Shown here piece by piece: positions 22,556 through 25,566 of a stretch of 25,566 nt of DNA. The translations under genes and the position numbers were made by a program. The stretch covers positions 1 to 25,566 of the forward strand of contig CAVCUL010000022.1 of the NCBI GenBank assembly GCA_963605415.1, given 5' to 3'. The stretch is from CAG-217 sp963605415. Lineage in GTDB: Bacteria; Bacillota; Clostridia; Oscillospirales; Acutalibacteraceae. The notes under the pieces are model-generated. The model searched no databases. It was not told the DNA's origin and worked only from the letters and a program-made list of their open reading frames with translations. Within the stretch, counting starts at the first letter, position 1. Each line of letters opens with the position of its first letter.

Positions 22556-22586
22556 ACTATAATAGCATATTATAGTCAAATGTCAA
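22556..22586 (-). promoter_or_regulatory. rimP operon promoter with overlapping 21-bp palindrome
   Basis: A consensus -35 TTGACA (22581-22586) lies across the stop codon of the upstream DUF1015 gene; the -10 is TATTAT (22559-22564, spacer 16). A perfect inverted repeat, ACTATAATA-GCA-TATTATAGT (22556-22576), covers the spacer and -10. This is a likely operator or simply an AT-rich melting region. The leader is about 75 nt. Confidence 0.6.
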
Positions 22587-23836
22587 GCCTTTTTTCCGTC
22601 TGTGGAGAGCGGGTGCACAAACAGGCCGCTAAGCAGCTTCGGCTCAAACCAGGTGGACTTGGGGGGCATCATCCGCCCGGCATCCGCCACCGCCATCAGT
22701 TCCGCTATGGTAGTGGGATAGAGAGAAAACGCCAACTTCATATCCGTTTTGGCCCGCTTCTCCAGCGCCCGCACTCCATAGATACCGCCTACAAAATCAA
22801 TCCGCGGGTCCGTCTTTGGATCATCAATACCCAAAATGGCCGACAACAGATGGTCTTGCAGCAGCGACACATCCAGGGCGCCCACCGGGTCCTCCGGCAC
22901 CAGTGCCGGCTTAATCTGCAAACTGTACCACTCCCGATCCACCACCAGACCAAAGGTGCCCTTTTGCTCCGGCTCCACCGGCACATCGCTGTGTTTAACA
23001 ATAAACCGCCGCTCGATCTGAGAGATCAGCGCGTCCGGCGACAGGCCGTTTAAGTCCCGCACCACCCGGTTGTAAGGCAAAATCTCCAGTTCGCTGTCCG
23101 GGAATGCCACCGCCAGAAAGAAGTTGAATTCCTCCTGCCCGGTGTAATTCGGCTGTTTCTCCCGCCGTTTCAGCCCCACTTTGACCGCAGAGGCGCAGCG
23201 GTGGTGCCCGTCGGCAATATACAGTGCCGGAATCGTGCCAAACAGGTCTTGCAGCTTGGCGCACAAGGGCGCGCTGTCTACCACCCAAACCGTCTGCTGC
23301 ACCTCATCCTGCACAAAATCATACACCGGCGCGTGCTCACTCATCCAGGTGGACAGGACCAACTCCACCGCCGGGGAACGGCGATAGGTCAGGAAGATGG
23401 GGCCGGTGTTGGCATCGCAGGTGTCTACATGGCGGATCCGATCCGCCTCCTTGGCAGCCAGAGTGTACTCATGCTGCTTGATCACACCGTTCAAATAATC
23501 GTCCACCCCGGCACAACCCACCAGCCCCACCTGGGCGCGGCCGTTCATCACCTGCTTGTAAATATAAAAGCAAGGAGCAGGGTCCTGCACCAGCGCACCG
23601 GTGCGCTCCAGTGCCCGCAGGTTCTCCCGGGTCTTTTCATACACCGCCGGGCTGTACGGGTCCGTCTCCGGCGGCAGGTCAATCTCCGCCTTATCCACAT
23701 GGAGAAAAGACAGAGAATTCTCCGCCGCCAACGCGCTCGCTTGAGCAGCGGTCAACACATCATAGGGCGGTGCCGGGATCAGCGCCTGGTACTCCGGCAG
23801 CGGCCGAAAAGCCCGAAACGGACGAAACACAGCCAT
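22583..23836 (-). CDS. DUF1015 family protein
   Basis: A 417-residue protein of the DUF1015 family, which is widespread in anaerobes and archaea. Visible family motifs are PAPPYDVL (21-28), IKQHEYTLAAKEADRIRH (119-136), the invariant ADGHHRCASA (208-217), FLAVAFPD and a C-terminal MMPPKSTWFEPK. There is no signal peptide or membrane segment, so it is cytosolic. The conserved His/Glu/Arg residues suggest an enzyme; a ParB/sulfiredoxin-like fold with kinase-like activity has been discussed for relatives, but I cannot confirm this. serA/serC, which I recall as frequent neighbours, are not in the window. The ATG at 23836 has AAGGAGGGG upstream. The stop codon lies inside the rimP promoter. Confidence 0.85.
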   Translation of the reverse strand: MAVFRPFRAFRPLPEYQALIPAPPYDVLTAAQASALAAENSLSFLHVDKAEIDLPPETDPYSPAVYEKTRENLRALERTGALVQDPAPCFYIYKQVMNGRAQVGLVGCAGVDDYLNGVIKQHEYTLAAKEADRIRHVDTCDANTGPIFLTYRRSPAVELVLSTWMSEHAPVYDFVQDEVQQTVWVVDSAPLCAKLQDLFGTIPALYIADGHHRCASAVKVGLKRREKQPNYTGQEEFNFFLAVAFPDSELEILPYNRVVRDLNGLSPDALISQIERRFIVKHSDVPVEPEQKGTFGLVVDREWYSLQIKPALVPEDPVGALDVSLLQDHLLSAILGIDDPKTDPRIDFVGGIYGVRALEKRAKTDMKLAFSLYPTTIAELMAVADAGRMMPPKSTWFEPKLLSGLFVHPLSTDGKKA

Positions 23837-23870
23837 TATACCCCTCCTTAAAGTTGTTTTTTCATTTTAT

Positions 23871-23888
23871 TGTATGCAGCTCCATACA
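23871..23888. promoter_or_regulatory. Short inverted repeat upstream of the DUF1015 gene
   Basis: TGTATG (23871-23876) and CATACA (23883-23888) are perfect reverse complements separated by 6 bp, about 35 bp upstream of the DUF1015 start codon. It directly abuts the coaX terminator and could be an operator or a small hairpin. No convincing -35/-10 pair for DUF1015 could be fixed here; TACAAT at the site's edge is the best -10 candidate. Confidence 0.35.
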
Positions 23889-23914
23889 AAAAGCGCACAG
23901 GTCGCCCTGCGCGC
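23888..23914 (-). terminator. Rho-independent terminator of coaX
   Basis: The minus-strand RNA forms a 9-bp stem, GCGCGCAGG with CCUGUGCGC (one G-U pair), closed by the GNRA tetraloop GCGA and followed by five U. It lies 5 bp after the coaX stop. Confidence 0.88.
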
Positions 23915-23919
23915 AAAAT

Positions 23920-24687
23920 TTACTTTTTATTCTTTTCGTACACAATACGCAGACCGTCCAACAGCAGATCCCGATCCACCACTGCGTCTACAGTGCAATA
24001 TTTGGCAATGGCCGTGCCCAATCCGCCGGTGATTACCACCGTGGCCGACTGACCCAGCTCCTGCTGAAAGCGCGCCACCATACCGTCAATCATAGCGGCC
24101 GTACCGTACACCGTACCGGAGCGCATACAGTCCACCGTATTGGTGGAAATGGCCTTGGACGGTGCTGCGATATCAATCTGGGGCAGTTGGGCTGTGCCGC
24201 TGGACAAAGCGCCCAGAGCCGTCTTTACCCCGCAAAGAATCGCACCGCCGATAAAACTGCCGTTTTTATTGATTACGGAAGCCGTTGTAGCCGTGCCCAA
24301 ATCAAAGATAATAATGGGTGCCGGGTACTTGGCAATGGCCGCCACAGCGCCCACCACCATATCCGCACCTACCTCGCCCGGATTGTCCGTCTTAATATTC
24401 AGCCCGGTCTTTACCCCGGGGCCTACTAAAATCGGCACCTTGCCGGTGACCAGCACCACAGCCTTGGAAATGGTGCGTGCCAAAGGCGGCACCACCGTGG
24501 CCAGTACGGCACCCTCCAGAGCAGACGGCTCCAGGTGCATCAAATCCAGCACACTGTGCAACTTGATGGCATACTCCTCCGCCGTCTCATTACTGTTAGT
24601 AGACAGACGATATTTGTCCACAATGGTATCGCCCTCAATAAAGCCCATCACAATATTGGTATTGCCCACATCAATAGCCAGGATCAT
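23920..24687 (-). CDS. coaX: Type III pantothenate kinase
   Basis: Phosphorylates pantothenate, the first step of coenzyme A synthesis. It is 255 residues, the family's usual length. The ASKHA-fold phosphate loop is IDVGNTNIVMG (5-15) with Asp6; GEVGADMVVGAVAAI is the central motif with its conserved Asp; DLGTATTASVIN is the second phosphate-binding strand; and ITGGLGTAIAKY is near the C terminus. Type III enzymes have no sequence similarity to CoaA and are not feedback inhibited by CoA. The start at 24687 has AGAAGGTG upstream, 18 bp after the transporter gene, so the two form an operon ending at the hairpin described above. Confidence 0.95.
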   Translation of the reverse strand: MILAIDVGNTNIVMGFIEGDTIVDKYRLSTNSNETAEEYAIKLHSVLDLMHLEPSALEGAVLATVVPPLARTISKAVVLVTGKVPILVGPGVKTGLNIKTDNPGEVGADMVVGAVAAIAKYPAPIIIFDLGTATTASVINKNGSFIGGAILCGVKTALGALSSGTAQLPQIDIAAPSKAISTNTVDCMRSGTVYGTAAMIDGMVARFQQELGQSATVVITGGLGTAIAKYCTVDAVVDRDLLLDGLRIVYEKNKK

Positions 24688-24705
24688 CGCCGCACCTTCT
24701 CTCTT

Positions 24706-25272
24706 TTAGTTTAACTGCTTTTTGCCGATATGCACCAGCCGTACAATTACGGGACTGAGTACCACATTCACAGCCAATTCAACCACAAAGTTCAGCCCCA
24801 CAAAACCGGTAATCATAAAAATGAACGCGTTGGCGCCACCTGCATTCTGCAAGATCCAGTCAAAGAAAAATAACCGACACCCCAACAGAAAAACCCCGGT
24901 ATTCACCACCGGACACACCACAGCGGCACAAATCACACCGGCGTACTTATGTTTTTTGCTCAGCAGCCGATACACCAGTCCGGACAGCACCCCGGCCAAA
25001 ATACCCTTGGCCATCACCGTTAAAACGGTGCCTATAATGCTCATGTTGAGGAACAGTGCCGTATCCGGTTGGCACAAAACCACCACACCGAACACGCCGC
25101 CCAGCCAGGCACCGGCGCCTACGCCGTAAAGAGCCGCACCTACCACAATGGGAATCAGCACCAACGAGATTGACACGGTACCGAAACGGATAAACGAGCC
25201 CAGCAGCTGCAATACCGCCACCAAGGCTGTCAGCAGACCCACGCCTGCAATCTTTTTTGCGTTCACTTTCAT
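24706..25272 (-). CDS. panT: ECF transporter S component, probably for pantothenate
   Basis: A 188-residue integral membrane protein with about six hydrophobic helices (roughly 8-26, 33-52, 54-72, 74-98, 108-130 and 146-175), the size and shape of the substrate-binding S component of energy-coupling-factor transporters. The early helices are short and Gly/Ala-rich (VGAALYGVGAGAWLGGVFG), which is typical. The EcfA/EcfA'/EcfT module is not in the window, consistent with a shared (group II) module elsewhere. Substrate is inferred from the neighbour coaX, 18 bp downstream in one operon; pantothenate is the obvious candidate and PanT is the name used for such S components. The start at 25272 has AAAGGAAAA upstream. 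The symbol is therefore tentative. Confidence 0.78.
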   Translation of the reverse strand: MKVNAKKIAGVGLLTALVAVLQLLGSFIRFGTVSISLVLIPIVVGAALYGVGAGAWLGGVFGVVVLCQPDTALFLNMSIIGTVLTVMAKGILAGVLSGLVYRLLSKKHKYAGVICAAVVCPVVNTGVFLLGCRLFFFDWILQNAGGANAFIFMITGFVGLNFVVELAVNVVLSPVIVRLVHIGKKQLN

Positions 25273-25305
25273 ATTCAGTTTTCCTTTCTGCTACTGTTCC
25301 AAGCC

Positions 25306-25353
25306 GCGCACCACGCAAACCGTGCGCCGCTCCGAGAAAGTTCGTTTTTTCTC
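25306..25353 (-). promoter_or_regulatory. Two hairpins in the panT-coaX leader
   Basis: The roughly 95-nt leader can form GAGAAA/UUUCUC (25334-25353) and GCGCAC/GUGCGC (25306-25327). Neither is followed by a T-run and I know no riboswitch class they match. They may be incidental or regulatory. Confidence 0.25.
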
Positions 25354-25373
25354 TACGGATACAATGCGCCCTC

Positions 25374-25402
25374 ATTATAGCCCATTCCCCGGCAAATGTA
25401 AA
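25374..25402 (-). promoter_or_regulatory. Promoter of the panT-coaX operon
   Basis: On the minus strand TTTACA (25397-25402), a 17-bp spacer and a perfect TATAAT (25374-25379). Predicted transcription begins near 25367. Confidence 0.8.
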
Positions 25403-25447
25403 GAAACTTTTTGTGCAGAAAATTCCTACCTGTATTTACATTTTTTG

Positions 25448-25566
25448 TAGGGGCCGATGCCCACATCGGCTCGAAATCCCTCCGTCAATGCCTGCGGCAT
25501 TGCCACCACCGAACCGGTGCCCGTCCCCTCTGTCGCTACGCGACATCTCCCCGCACTGCGGGGAGT
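25448..25566 (+). repeat. Dispersed palindromic intergenic repeat, copy 3 (cut by window end)
   Basis: It starts with a GTAGGGGCCGATG/CATCGGC hairpin unit (25448-25470), then AATCCCTCC as in the other copies, a small GCCTGCGGC-type hairpin (25484-25502) absent from copy 2, and 25503-25566 nearly identical to 2804-2867. Same orientation as copy 2. The remainder lies beyond the window. Confidence 0.75.

Overview
The window is about 25.6 kb of GC-rich chromosomal DNA from a Gram-positive anaerobe, most likely a gut Clostridia member of the Oscillospirales/Ruminococcaceae type. The evidence is gene content and order (rimP-nusA-ylxR-ylxQ-infB-rbfA-nrnA-truB-ribF; rpsF-ssb-rpsR), AGGAGG-type ribosome binding sites, sigma-A-like promoters, GTP-type PEP carboxykinase, CoaX, an ECF-transporter S component, and intergenic palindromic repeats of a kind I associate with these genomes. 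No phylogeny was run. I see no rRNA, tRNA, CRISPR array, transposase or phage gene.

Layout: 1-259 holds one copy of a dispersed repeat. 260-2545 (-) encodes a secreted transglutaminase-like/leucine-rich-repeat protein. 2546-2958 holds its promoter, four short hairpin units, a second copy of the long repeat in inverse orientation, and the pckG terminator. 2959-4740 (-) is pckG with its own promoter. 4864-10333 (-) is a tight overlapping operon polA-rimI-(unknown membrane protein)-tsaD. Its promoter overlaps, back to back, the promoter of the only plus-strand operon, dusB-nagA-trmL (10470-13037). That operon converges on rpsF-ssb-rpsR (14097-13098, -), with one hairpin terminator between them. 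14270-22479 (-) is the long translation/transcription operon rimP-nusA-ylxR-ylxQ-infB-rbfA-nrnA-truB-ribF-HAD phosphatase. Upstream of it lie a DUF1015 gene (22583-23836, -) and coaX plus a probable pantothenate transporter gene (23920-25272, -). The window ends inside a third copy of the long repeat.

How the genes fit together: most of the window is housekeeping for gene expression, namely ribosome maturation (RimP, RbfA), transcription elongation (NusA), initiation (IF2), tRNA modification (TsaD, TruB, DusB, TrmL), ribosomal proteins and DNA maintenance (PolA, SSB). Cofactor genes (RibF for FMN/FAD, CoaX and the S component for CoA) and carbon metabolism genes (PckG, NagA) are interleaved.

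Most unusual items: (1) a rho-independent terminator-like hairpin between the rimP promoter and the rimP ribosome binding site, which looks like an attenuator for the whole operon, with a perfect 9-bp inverted repeat over the promoter; (2) a repeat family whose hairpin stem differs between copies by compensatory base changes, with inverted copies on either side of the surface-protein gene; (3) an unrecognised three-helix membrane protein translationally coupled to tsaD; (4) a perfect inverted repeat at the pckG transcription start. I see no clearly new defence or mobile system.
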